A stretch of 64,000 nt of DNA. It comes from Rhizobium sp. BK376 (GTDB lineage Bacteria > Pseudomonadota > Alphaproteobacteria > Rhizobiales > Rhizobiaceae). The position numbers and the translations under genes are program-made. Shown one piece after another: positions 8,688 to 17,277 of the stretch. The DNA lies in NCBI RefSeq assembly GCF_004341625.1, contig NZ_SLZG01000001.1, forward strand, positions 806,001-870,000. Direction: 5' to 3'. Below the pieces are notes generated by a model. It was not told where the DNA came from. It was given only the letters and a program-made list of their open reading frames with translations, and ran no database searches. How positions within the stretch are numbered: the stretch's first letter is position 1; each line of letters begins with the position of its first letter.

Positions 8688-8725
8688 ACGGCACCAAACG
8701 ACAGACCATCTCGCAGCATGCAAAA

Positions 8726-8757
8726 CGCCCAGGATTCGTCATCCTGGGCGTCATCAT
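8726..8757 (+). terminator. Intrinsic terminator after the membrane-protein gene
   Basis: CGCCCAGGA (8726-8734), a 7-base loop, and TCCTGGGCG (8742-8750) form a perfect 9-bp stem followed by a T-rich tail (TCATCATTTCTC). It lies 38 bases after the stop at 8687. Confidence 0.75.
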
Positions 8758-8820
8758 TTCTCTTTCCGGGACTGGAGGTACAAAACCGGAAGAGAATGGG
8801 CGATTGATCGGGATCGAGAG

Positions 8821-8867
8821 ATAAGAGCATTTCCGGCTTAAAACGGGGCCACCGGAAATGCTCTTAT
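8821..8867. repeat. Long perfect inverted repeat, rhizobial intergenic palindrome
   Basis: ATAAGAGCATTTCCGG (8821-8836) is mirrored exactly by CCGGAAATGCTCTTAT (8852-8867) around a 15-base spacer. The AGAGCATTTCCGG core resembles short palindromic repeats scattered between genes in Rhizobium. It directly abuts a second repeat at 8872-8917. Confidence 0.6.
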
Positions 8868-8871
8868 CTTT

Positions 8872-8917
8872 TACGCAGTTCCGGACGGAAAGCCGCTTCA
8901 CACTTTCCTGGAACTGC
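8872..8917. repeat. Second intergenic palindromic repeat (RIME-like)
   Basis: GCAGTTCC (8874-8881) pairs with GGAACTGC (8910-8917). The interior GGACGGAAAGCCGCTTC is the type found in common rhizobial intergenic mosaic elements, recalled from memory. Its right arm touches the 3-prime end of ccrM, so it may protect that transcript's end. Confidence 0.5.
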
Positions 8918-10075
<1,158 letters not shown>

Positions 10076-10097
10076 TTACGCTTTACTGGAGCGTTAT

Positions 10098-10117
10098 GGT
10101 TACCCAAGTTGGTTACC
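10098..10117 (-). promoter_or_regulatory. Repeated GGTTACC palindromes upstream of ccrM
   Basis: GGTTACC occurs at 10098-10104 and again at 10111-10117, exactly 13 bases apart, 50-70 bases upstream of the ccrM ATG. Each unit is self-complementary apart from the centre. A dimer of a regulator could bind here. It does not have the TTAA-N7-TTAA spacing of a CtrA site. Confidence 0.35.
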
Positions 10118-10172
10118 AAAGGCTAAAGCATGGAACGATTTGGGAAATTTTTCTTCCGAACTTCCTAATTCG

Positions 10173-10517
10173 CTAGTTGCGAATTTCCTTGCTGTCCGCC
10201 GGCGCTTCCAGTCTTTCGTTCATTCCATAGTCGCGAACCACGTGGCCTATACGCAGGCGATAATCGGCGAAAACGCCGTTACGACCGGCTTTCTGCGCCG
10301 CGCGATGCGCTTCGAGATTGCGCCATTTGCGGATTGCTTCCTCATCGCGCCAGAAAGACAGCGACAGGATCTTGCCGCGAAGCGTGAGGCTTTCGAAACG
10401 CTCGATCGAGATGAATCCGTCGATGGTTTCGAGTTGAGGGCGAAGCTCGCCGGCGAGGTCGAGATAGTGGTGGCGCTCGCCGAGACAGGGAACGACTTCG
10501 AAGATGACGGCAATCAT
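10173..10517 (-). CDS. Antibiotic-biosynthesis-monooxygenase-like (ABM) protein
   Basis: Small ferredoxin-like-fold protein of 114 residues starting at the ATG at 10517 (AAAGGAG seven bases upstream). The pattern MIAVIFEVVPCLGERHHYLDLAGELRP then GFISIERFESLTLRGKILSLSFWRDEEAIRKWR is that of ABM/YgiN-like quinol or haem-interacting monooxygenases. The substrate is unknown. It is divergent from an ArsR-type regulator gene starting at 10590; the 72-base spacer probably holds a shared control region. Confidence 0.8.
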   Translation of the reverse strand: MIAVIFEVVPCLGERHHYLDLAGELRPQLETIDGFISIERFESLTLRGKILSLSFWRDEEAIRKWRNLEAHRAAQKAGRNGVFADYRLRIGHVVRDYGMNERLEAPADSKEIRN

Positions 10518-10589
10518 GGTTTTCTCCTTTGGTGTCGGAGCCGGTTTTCGCATGTTGCGCGGCGAGCATGCTTCGGTTACGATCGAAGT

Positions 10590-11276
10590 ATGAAGGAAGG
10601 ACCCAACATAGCCCAGATCGGGGCGCTGATCGGCGACCCTGCACGGGCAAATATGCTGTCCGCGCTGATGGCCGGCAAGGCATTGACGGCGACCGAGCTT
10701 GCGGAAGCCGGCGGGATCACCCTGCAGACGGCGAGCGGGCATCTTTCCAAGCTGGAAGCCGGCGGTCTCATCGGCCAGCGCAAACAGGGACGCCATCGCT
10801 ATTTCGCGCTGGCGGACGAGGCTGTCGGCAAGTTGCTGGAAGGGATCATGGGTTTTGCCGCCAGCCGCGGACACCTGCGCCATCAGCCCGGACCGAAGGA
10901 GCCGGCGCTTCGAAAGGCGCGTATCTGCTACGATCACCTCGCCGGCGATTATGGAGTGCGCATGCTCGACAGCCTGATTTCTGCCGGCGCCATCTCGACA
11001 TCTGGCGAAAAACTCGAACTGACCGGGGATGGCGAAGCGCATCTCAAATCGATCGGCATCGACGTGACCGGGCTGAAATCAAGCCGCCGGCCGCTTTGCC
11101 GCTCGTGTCTCGACTGGAGCGAGCGGAGGGCGCATCTGGCCGGCAGCCTCGGCAAGGCGCTGCTTTCGAATTTCTTCGAGAGAGGCTGGGCAAGGCGGTC
11201 GCAGAACAGTCGCTCCATTCTCTTCACATCCGAAGGCGAGCGGCAGTTTCTTCTGCTATTTCCGCTGGAAGCCTGA
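10590..11276 (+). CDS. ArsR-family transcriptional regulator
   Basis: Protein of 228 residues. The N-terminal winged helix-turn-helix (about 1-85) contains LIGDPARANMLSALMAGKALTATELAEAG and the recognition helix TLQTASGHLSKLE, then GRHRYFALAD for the wing. The remaining 140 residues, with a Cys pair in PLCRSCLDWSERR, are typical of the larger ArsR regulators of rhizobia rather than the classic metal sensors. Lack of a clear CxC metal site in the DNA-binding helix makes metal sensing unlikely. It probably controls the divergent ABM-like gene. Confidence 0.88.
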   Translation: MKEGPNIAQIGALIGDPARANMLSALMAGKALTATELAEAGGITLQTASGHLSKLEAGGLIGQRKQGRHRYFALADEAVGKLLEGIMGFAASRGHLRHQPGPKEPALRKARICYDHLAGDYGVRMLDSLISAGAISTSGEKLELTGDGEAHLKSIGIDVTGLKSSRRPLCRSCLDWSERRAHLAGSLGKALLSNFFERGWARRSQNSRSILFTSEGERQFLLLFPLEA

Positions 11277-11301
11277 GTCGGCCCATAAGGATTTCGGATG
11301 A

Positions 11302-11970
11302 TTAACCGACGATCGCAAAAGCGTCGCGCGTCGTGCCCATCGGCGTGCGCACGGGAGAGCGGCCGATCCATTGCACATGCTTCTGAAGAATTGCAGCGGC
11401 CTCTTCCGTCCGGCCCTGCCGAAGGGCCGAGATGATGGCGCGGTGGTCTTGATCGGTCCGCTTTTCCCAGCCGGATTGCCAGGCCGAGAACAGAAACCTC
11501 GCGCTCGCCGCATGCAGGTCGTCGATCGAGGCGAGCAGGCGCTTCATCCCGCAGGGCGCGAGGATCAGTCGATGGAAGCGACGATTGGCCGCCTCCCAGG
11601 CATGGACATCGGCAGCAGCATCGCCTTCGCGCGTCGCTTCCTCCGCCTCTTCCAGAATGGCTGGCGTTATATGCTGGGCGGCATGGCGCAAGGCCAGCAC
11701 TTCGAGGGCGGCGCGCATCTCCGCGACCTCCCTCACCTCCTTGAGATCGAAGGAGGCGACCCGCACCCCGCGACGCGGCAAGCTGATCGCCAGCCCCTGA
11801 GCCTCCAGCCGGCGGAAAGCCTCGCGGACCGGCACATGGCTGGTCGAAAATTCCTCGGCGATATGGTCCTGCCTGAGGCGGGTATCGGGCGCGAGCTCGC
11901 CCCGGATGATGCGCTCGGCAAGCACCCGGCTGATACGGCCCGCAATCGTGTCTTCGGCATCCTTGCCCAT
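11302..11970 (-). CDS. GntR-family regulator, FCD (FadR) subfamily
   Basis: Protein of 222 residues. The GntR winged helix (about 8-72) contains LAERIIRGELAPDTRLRQDHIAEEF and HVPVREAFRRLEAQGL. The all-helical FCD ligand domain (about 78-205) carries the metal-site candidates Asp/His (EAANRRFHRLIL and DQDHRAIISALRQG). Such regulators usually sense a carboxylate. No obvious target lies next to it: the divergent neighbour is a HAD phosphatase. Confidence 0.9.
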   Translation of the reverse strand: MGKDAEDTIAGRISRVLAERIIRGELAPDTRLRQDHIAEEFSTSHVPVREAFRRLEAQGLAISLPRRGVRVASFDLKEVREVAEMRAALEVLALRHAAQHITPAILEEAEEATREGDAAADVHAWEAANRRFHRLILAPCGMKRLLASIDDLHAASARFLFSAWQSGWEKRTDQDHRAIISALRQGRTEEAAAILQKHVQWIGRSPVRTPMGTTRDAFAIVG

Positions 11971-12115
11971 ATGCGTTCCTTAAATAGCGTCACGGAACTT
12001 GTCGAGCGGACAAAACCATTTCAATCAGCGCAGTTCTGCTATGCCTTGTCGGCGGTTGAGCTTTGAACAGCCTTCGTGTAAAGCCGCACGATCTTCCCAA
12101 AAGGTATGGCGTGAC

Positions 12116-12808
12116 ATGAGCACCGGCTTCGACCTCATCATATTCGACTGTGACGGCGTTCTGGTCGATTCGGAAATCATTGCAGCGGACGTGGAATCCA
12201 AGCTTCTGACCGAGGCGGGCTATCCCATCGGCGCCGAGGAAATGGGCGAGCGTTTCGCTGGCATGACCTGGCGCAACATCCTCCTGCAGATCGAGCGCGA
12301 GGCAAGCATTCCGCTGTCTGCGACGCTTCTCGACAAATCCGAGAAGATCCTCGACGTCAGGTTGGCAAACGAGGTCAAGGCCATTCCGGGCATTCCCCTC
12401 GCCCTATCGCGCCTCGATATGCCGCGCTGCATCTGTTCGAATTCCAGTTCCGAGCGCCTCGACATGATGCTTGGCAAGGTCGGCCTCAAGCAGCTCTTTG
12501 CGCCGCATATCTATTCCGCCAAGGACCTGGGTCCGGATCGCGCCAAGCCGAAGCCGGATATCTTCCTTTACGGCGCCGAGCAGTTCGACATGCCCCCCTC
12601 GCAAGTCATCGTGGTCGAAGATTCCGTTCACGGCGTCCATGCTGCACGCGCGGCCGGCATGCGGGTGATCGGCTTTACCGGCGCATCGCACACCTATCCA
12701 TCGCACGCAGACCGGCTGACGGATGCCGGCGCCGAAACGGTGATTGCGCGCATGGCTGACCTTCCCGGCGTCGTAGCGGCGCTTGCGGAATGGGACGGGG
12801 TTTTCTAA
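12116..12808 (+). CDS. HAD-IA phosphatase (phosphoglycolate / beta-phosphoglucomutase-like)
   Basis: Hydrolase of 230 residues. Motif I is FDCDGVLVDSE with Asp11 and Asp13. Motif II is in CICSNSSSERL, the motif III Lys is in AKPKPDIFLYGAEQF, and motif IV is VVEDSVHGVHAARAAG. The cap lies between motifs I and II. The GVLVDSE signature is shared with sugar-phosphate phosphatases and beta-phosphoglucomutases. ATG 12116 gives a clean N-terminus; longer in-frame extensions have no ribosome site. Confidence 0.88.
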   Translation: MSTGFDLIIFDCDGVLVDSEIIAADVESKLLTEAGYPIGAEEMGERFAGMTWRNILLQIEREASIPLSATLLDKSEKILDVRLANEVKAIPGIPLALSRLDMPRCICSNSSSERLDMMLGKVGLKQLFAPHIYSAKDLGPDRAKPKPDIFLYGAEQFDMPPSQVIVVEDSVHGVHAARAAGMRVIGFTGASHTYPSHADRLTDAGAETVIARMADLPGVVAALAEWDGVF

Positions 12809-12961
12809 TTTCCAGATCTTTGGGTTGAGGACACCGGTAGGATATCGAATCAGACCGGAGCCCCGCCCCCCAATTCCTCGTCATTCTCGGCCCGGCGGAT
12901 CTATCTCCACCGGTTAAATTTCGATGAGCCTTTACAGAAGACAGCAGTCGTGAGGACTGCC

Positions 12962-13582
12962 TTACTTCTTCTTCGTGTGACCCTTTGTCGGCTTTGTCGC
13001 CTTCGGCGTCTCGTCCGCGAAGCCGACATAGACGGTGACGAAACCGCCCGAGCCGCCGGTCACCGAAATCCTGTCATCGGTGAACAGGAATTGTGCCGTC
13101 GACTGCCCGGGAGGAATCTGGGCCTGGAAGTTGACCGGCTCGTCATAGAGCGACGTCGTGCCATCGAGGACGGACACGTGAATTGGCAGCGTCACCGTGC
13201 CGGCGCTACCCATCGGCCCCGCAACGAGCCGGCCCTGGACAGCAACCGAAATTTTCAGATTCGCGCCGTCAGTCGAGCAGGAGCGCGTTCCCTGGGCAAG
13301 CGAGGCCTGGTACATCAACTGGCTCGGATCATCCTTCGCGCCCTTGGCATAGGAGTGATAGACGGATGCCTCGTCGCGGATCACGATCTGGGGGCACTTG
13401 CCTGCTATGACAGGGGGAAGGCTGCCCGCCGGTGCGGCAGCCGCGGTCGCGCTGCTGGCCTGAGGTGCCACCGTCACATCCGTTGCGGGCTGCTTGTCGC
13501 CGCCAAAACCGAGAGAGTTGCAACCGGCCAAAATTGCCAGAAGTGATGCCGAGAAGAGAACGCGAGATACCCTGCCAAACAC
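12962..13582 (-). CDS. Conserved lipoprotein, unknown function
   Basis: Protein of 206 residues with a lipoprotein signal peptide whose lipobox is LAGC (Cys21). A low-complexity Ala/Pro/Ser stretch follows. The rest of the protein is a predicted beta-rich domain (GANLKISVAVQGRLVAG, TLPIHVSVLDG, TVYVGFADE) and a Lys-rich tail (PTKGHTKKK). Two further Cys (in GKCPQIVI and TRSCSTDG) may form a disulfide. This looks like a rhizobial outer-membrane-linked lipoprotein; no family function is known to me. Confidence 0.75.
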   Translation of the reverse strand: MFGRVSRVLFSASLLAILAGCNSLGFGGDKQPATDVTVAPQASSATAAAAPAGSLPPVIAGKCPQIVIRDEASVYHSYAKGAKDDPSQLMYQASLAQGTRSCSTDGANLKISVAVQGRLVAGPMGSAGTVTLPIHVSVLDGTTSLYDEPVNFQAQIPPGQSTAQFLFTDDRISVTGGSGGFVTVYVGFADETPKATKPTKGHTKKK

Positions 13583-13900
13583 GATTATTTCACCCTCTGC
13601 CTGTAATTCATATTATCCGCCCTCGGCTTTGCCACCGGGCCTTTCATGACACTTGGCGATGGTCTATACCAGCGGCCTAGCGAAAAATCGATTGGGTAAG
13701 CACCGTTTTGGTTCACTTTTCGACGCCGACATATCGGCACAAACCGCCGCCCTTGACGGTCATGTCTCGCCGAATTGCGCGGCTGCGAAAACCGGGCCGG
13801 TCTATTTGACGCAAAGAGACGTGTCGCTACGCCCTTCTCCGCTTTAAAATTCAGCCGCATTGCGCGCCGAAATTCCAATCCGAAAATCGAGGTAAAGACC
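13583..13900. other. Intergenic region between divergent lipoprotein gene and thrC
   Basis: 318 bases without a supported gene. It must hold two divergent promoters. A TTGACG hexamer at 13806-13811 could be a -35 for thrC, but no convincing -10 follows at 16-18 bases. I found no attenuator-like Thr codon run or strong hairpin. Confidence 0.5.
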
Positions 13901-15292
13901 GTGGACTACATCTCAACACGGGGAGAGGCCCCTGCCCTTGGCTTCTGCGACGCCCTTCTGGCCGGGCTTGCGCGCGATGGCGGGCTTTATGTACCGCGGG
14001 AATGGCCGCATCTCTCCAAGAAAGAGATCAGAGGTTTCAGGGGCAAGACCTATCAGGAGATCGCCTTTGCGGTCCTGTCGCCGTTTACCAATGGCGAGAT
14101 CCCGGCCAAGACGTTTCGCGGCATGATCGACGAGGCTTACGCGACTTTCCGCCATCCGGCCATCACGCCTTTGGTGCAGACCGGGCCGAACAGCTTCGTC
14201 ATGGAACTGTTCCACGGCACGACGCTGGCCTTCAAGGACGTCGCGATGCAATTGCTGGCGCGGCTGATGGACTATGCGCTTGCCGAACGCAACGAGCGGG
14301 CAACGATCGTCGGCGCAACTTCGGGCGATACCGGCGGCGCTGCCATCGACGCCTTCGCCGGACGCGAGCGGACCGATATCTTCATCCTCTTCCCGCACGG
14401 CAAGGTCTCGCCGGTGCAGCAGCGTCAGATGACGACCTCGACGGCATCGAATGTCCATGCGCTGGCGCTGAACGGCAATTTCGACGACTGCCAGAATCTC
14501 GTCAAAGCGATGTTCAACGACGCGAAGTTCCGTGACGGCGTGAAGCTATCAGGCGTGAATTCGATCAACTGGGCGCGCATCATGGCGCAGGTGGTCTATT
14601 ATTTCGTCACGGCTGTCGCGCTAGGCGGGCCGGACCGGAAGATCTCGTTTACGGTCCCGACCGGCAATTTCGGCGACATCTTTGCGGGCTATGTGGCCAA
14701 GCGCATGGGTCTGCCGATCGACAAGCTGATCATTGCGACCAACGACAACGACATTCTCGCGCGCACCTTGAAGACCGGGCGTTACGAGATGCGCGAGGTC
14801 AAGGCGACGACCTCTCCGTCGATGGACATCCAGATCTCCTCGAACTTCGAGCGGCTGCTGTTCGAGGCCCATGACCGCGACGCGTCGAAGGTGCGTGCCG
14901 CCATGGAGAGCCTGAAGCAATCGAACGGCTTCGAGATCGGCAAGGATGCATTGAAATTCATCAAGCGCAACTTCCGCGCCGGCCGCGCGACCGAGAAGCA
15001 GGTAGCGGAAACCATCCGCAAGACGCTTGCCGATACCGGCTATCTGATCGATCCGCATACGGCGACCGGCGTCTTCGTGGCGGCGAAACATGAAAAGCCG
15101 AACAGCCCGATGGTCACACTTTCGACCGCACATCCTGCAAAATTCCCCGCCGCAGTAAAATCGGCAAGCGGTATTGACCCGGCGCTTCCGACGTGGCTTG
15201 CTGGACTGATGGACAGGGAGGAGCGTTTCGATATCCTCGATCCCGAGCTTAAAGTCGTTGAAACCTTTATCGGCAAGCATGCGCGGGCCTAG
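13901..15292 (+). CDS. thrC: Threonine synthase
   Basis: PLP enzyme converting O-phosphohomoserine to threonine; its partner, homoserine kinase (thrB), is at 29425-30390. The protein has 463 residues from a GTG at 13901 (VDYISTRGEAPALGFCDALL), with GAGGT seven bases ahead. This start matches the family N-terminus, whereas a longer upstream ATG reading adds about 40 unrelated residues. The PLP-binding Lys112 is in TLAFKDVA. GATSGDTGGAAI and TVPTGNFGDIFAGY are the phosphate-cup and glycine-rich loops. It is followed after 26 bases by an M16 peptidase gene. Confidence 0.95.
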   Translation: MDYISTRGEAPALGFCDALLAGLARDGGLYVPREWPHLSKKEIRGFRGKTYQEIAFAVLSPFTNGEIPAKTFRGMIDEAYATFRHPAITPLVQTGPNSFVMELFHGTTLAFKDVAMQLLARLMDYALAERNERATIVGATSGDTGGAAIDAFAGRERTDIFILFPHGKVSPVQQRQMTTSTASNVHALALNGNFDDCQNLVKAMFNDAKFRDGVKLSGVNSINWARIMAQVVYYFVTAVALGGPDRKISFTVPTGNFGDIFAGYVAKRMGLPIDKLIIATNDNDILARTLKTGRYEMREVKATTSPSMDIQISSNFERLLFEAHDRDASKVRAAMESLKQSNGFEIGKDALKFIKRNFRAGRATEKQVAETIRKTLADTGYLIDPHTATGVFVAAKHEKPNSPMVTLSTAHPAKFPAAVKSASGIDPALPTWLAGLMDREERFDILDPELKVVETFIGKHARA

Positions 15293-15318
15293 GGACGGTA
15301 AACGCAGAAAGACGAGCG

Positions 15319-16617
15319 ATGACAGTTGAGTGCACCCGGCTGAAATCCGGGCTGACGGTAGTAACCCAGACGATGCCGCATCTTGAAAGCGTGGCCCTGG
15401 GTGTCTGGATCAAATCCGGTTCGCGTAATGAAACCGAGGCAGAGCACGGCGTCGCGCATCTGCTTGAGCACATGGCATTCAAGGGCACGGGCCGCCGCAC
15501 AGCGCGGCAGATCGCCGAGGAAATCGAGAATGTCGGCGGCGAAGTCAACGCCGCGACCTCGACCGAAACGACCTCCTATTATGCACGCGTGCTCAAGGAA
15601 GACGTGCCGCTCGCCGTCGACATCCTGGCCGACATCCTGACGGAATCGGCCTTCGACGAAGACGAATTGCAGCGCGAAAAGCAGGTCATCCTGCAGGAAA
15701 TCAACGCGGCCAACGATACGCCTGACGACGTCGTTTTCGACAAGTTCTCCGAAGTCGCCTATCGCGATCAGACGCTCGGCCGCGCCATTCTCGGCACGCC
15801 GGAAACCGTCCTCAGCTTCACGCCGGCGCAAATTCGCGGCTATCTCGGCCGCAACTATACGACGGACCGCATGTTCATCGTTGCGGCCGGCGCCGTCGAT
15901 CATGAAAAGTTCGTTCGCCAGGTCGAGGAGCGTTTTTCCAGCCTGCCGACCGCGCCGGCAACGGCGCCGATCATCGAGCCCGCACGCTATATCGGCGGCA
16001 GCGTGCGCGAGACGCGCGACCTGATGGATGCGCAGATCTTGCTCGGCTTCGAGGGGCGCGCCTATCACGCCCGCGACTTCTACTGTTCGCAGATCCTGGC
16101 AAACATCTTGGGCGGCGGCATGTCCTCGCGGCTGTTCCAGGAAGTGCGTGAATTTCGCGGCCTCTGCTACTCGGTCTATGCCTTCCACTGGGGCTTTTCC
16201 GATACCGGCATCTTCGGCATTCACGCGGCGACCGGCGGCGAGAACCTGCCGGAACTCCTGCCCGTCATCGTGGAGGAACTGCGCAAGTCCTCCCACACGA
16301 TCGAGCAGCAGGAAATCGAGCGAGCCCGCGCCCAGATCCGCGCCCAGCTTCTCATGGGCCAGGAAAGCCCCGCTGCCCGCGCCGGCCAGATCGCCCGGCA
16401 GATGATGCTCTACGGTCGCCCGATCCCCAACCCGGAAATGATGGAACGTCTTGAAGGGATCACGATCGAGCGATTGACGGATCTTGCCGGACGGTTGTTC
16501 TTCGATACAGTACCGACGCTTTCCGCTATCGGGCCGCTCGAACAGCTCGCCCCGATGGAAGACATCAGTGCTTCGCTCGCGCAGACATCGCAAGCATCGA
16601 GAGCAGCCAGCGGCTGA
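15319..16617 (+). CDS. M16-family zinc metallopeptidase (processing-peptidase-like)
   Basis: Peptidase of 432 residues related to the beta subunit of the mitochondrial processing peptidase and to insulinase. The inverted zinc motif HLLEH is at residues 47-51 (VAHLLEHMAFKGT), and the distal zinc Glu is in KQVILQEINAANDTPDD. A second, inactive M16 half follows, with GGGMSSRLFQEVRE and the usual GLCYSV segment. No signal peptide is visible, so it is probably cytoplasmic. This gene directly after thrC is a conserved alphaproteobacterial arrangement. Confidence 0.93.
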   Translation: MTVECTRLKSGLTVVTQTMPHLESVALGVWIKSGSRNETEAEHGVAHLLEHMAFKGTGRRTARQIAEEIENVGGEVNAATSTETTSYYARVLKEDVPLAVDILADILTESAFDEDELQREKQVILQEINAANDTPDDVVFDKFSEVAYRDQTLGRAILGTPETVLSFTPAQIRGYLGRNYTTDRMFIVAAGAVDHEKFVRQVEERFSSLPTAPATAPIIEPARYIGGSVRETRDLMDAQILLGFEGRAYHARDFYCSQILANILGGGMSSRLFQEVREFRGLCYSVYAFHWGFSDTGIFGIHAATGGENLPELLPVIVEELRKSSHTIEQQEIERARAQIRAQLLMGQESPAARAGQIARQMMLYGRPIPNPEMMERLEGITIERLTDLAGRLFFDTVPTLSAIGPLEQLAPMEDISASLAQTSQASRAASG

Positions 16618-16662
16618 CGATCCCGTCAGTCCAGACATCAAAAGCCCGGAGTAGACTAACGG

Positions 16663-17277
16663 ATGTCAAAATCGGTTTTTCGGTTTCTGTCACGACATCC
16701 CGACACTGTTCAGCTTGAAGGCGACGACCATCTTCTCCGCCTGCCGCGCTATTCGGACTTCAACCAATGGCACCGGCTGAGGGCCGAAAGCCGAAGGTTC
16801 CTGGAGCCGTGGGAGCCGACCTGGCGTCACGACGAGCTGACCGAGGGCGCCTATCGGGCCCGCGTCATTCGAGGCAAGCAGGAATATAATTCGGGCCAGG
16901 CCATCCCGCTTTTCATCTTTTCCAAGGAGGACATGACGCTTCTTGGCGGCCTGACGATCGGCTACATCAGGCGGGGTGCGGCCCAGAGCTGCATGATCGG
17001 ATATTGGATGGGCGAACGGCATTCCGGCAAAGGCCATATGTTCGCCGCACTTCAGTTGGTTATACCCTACATCTTTTCAGGTCTTGAGTTGCACCGTATA
17101 GAGGCAGCCTGTATTCCGGATAATGAACGTAGCATGAGGCTCTTGGAAAAGGCCGGTTTCCAGAGGGAAGGTTACTTGCGCGGATATTTGAAAATCAACG
17201 GGCAATGGCGCGATCATGTGATGTTCTCCCGGTTGGAATCGGATTCCCACCTCACCAGAAAATCCCTAAGCCTATGA
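16663..17277 (+). CDS. GNAT N-acetyltransferase, RimJ-like
   Basis: Protein of 204 residues with the RimJ/RimL pattern: LRLPRYSDFNQWHRLRAESRRFLEPWEP at the N-terminus, the acetyl-CoA pyrophosphate loop region GYWMGERHSGKGHMFAAL, then HRIEAACIPDNERSMRLLEKAGFQREGYLRGYL. RimJ acetylates the N-terminus of ribosomal protein S5; rhizobial members are annotated by similarity only. Its stop overlaps the start of the downstream GGDEF/EAL gene (ATGA), so the two are translationally coupled. Confidence 0.88.
   Translation: MSKSVFRFLSRHPDTVQLEGDDHLLRLPRYSDFNQWHRLRAESRRFLEPWEPTWRHDELTEGAYRARVIRGKQEYNSGQAIPLFIFSKEDMTLLGGLTIGYIRRGAAQSCMIGYWMGERHSGKGHMFAALQLVIPYIFSGLELHRIEAACIPDNERSMRLLEKAGFQREGYLRGYLKINGQWRDHVMFSRLESDSHLTRKSLSL

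Noticed and set aside
15289-16641. 450-codon minus-strand frame over the M16 peptidase
   Set aside because: Shadow of a gene with an intact zinc motif and conserved context.
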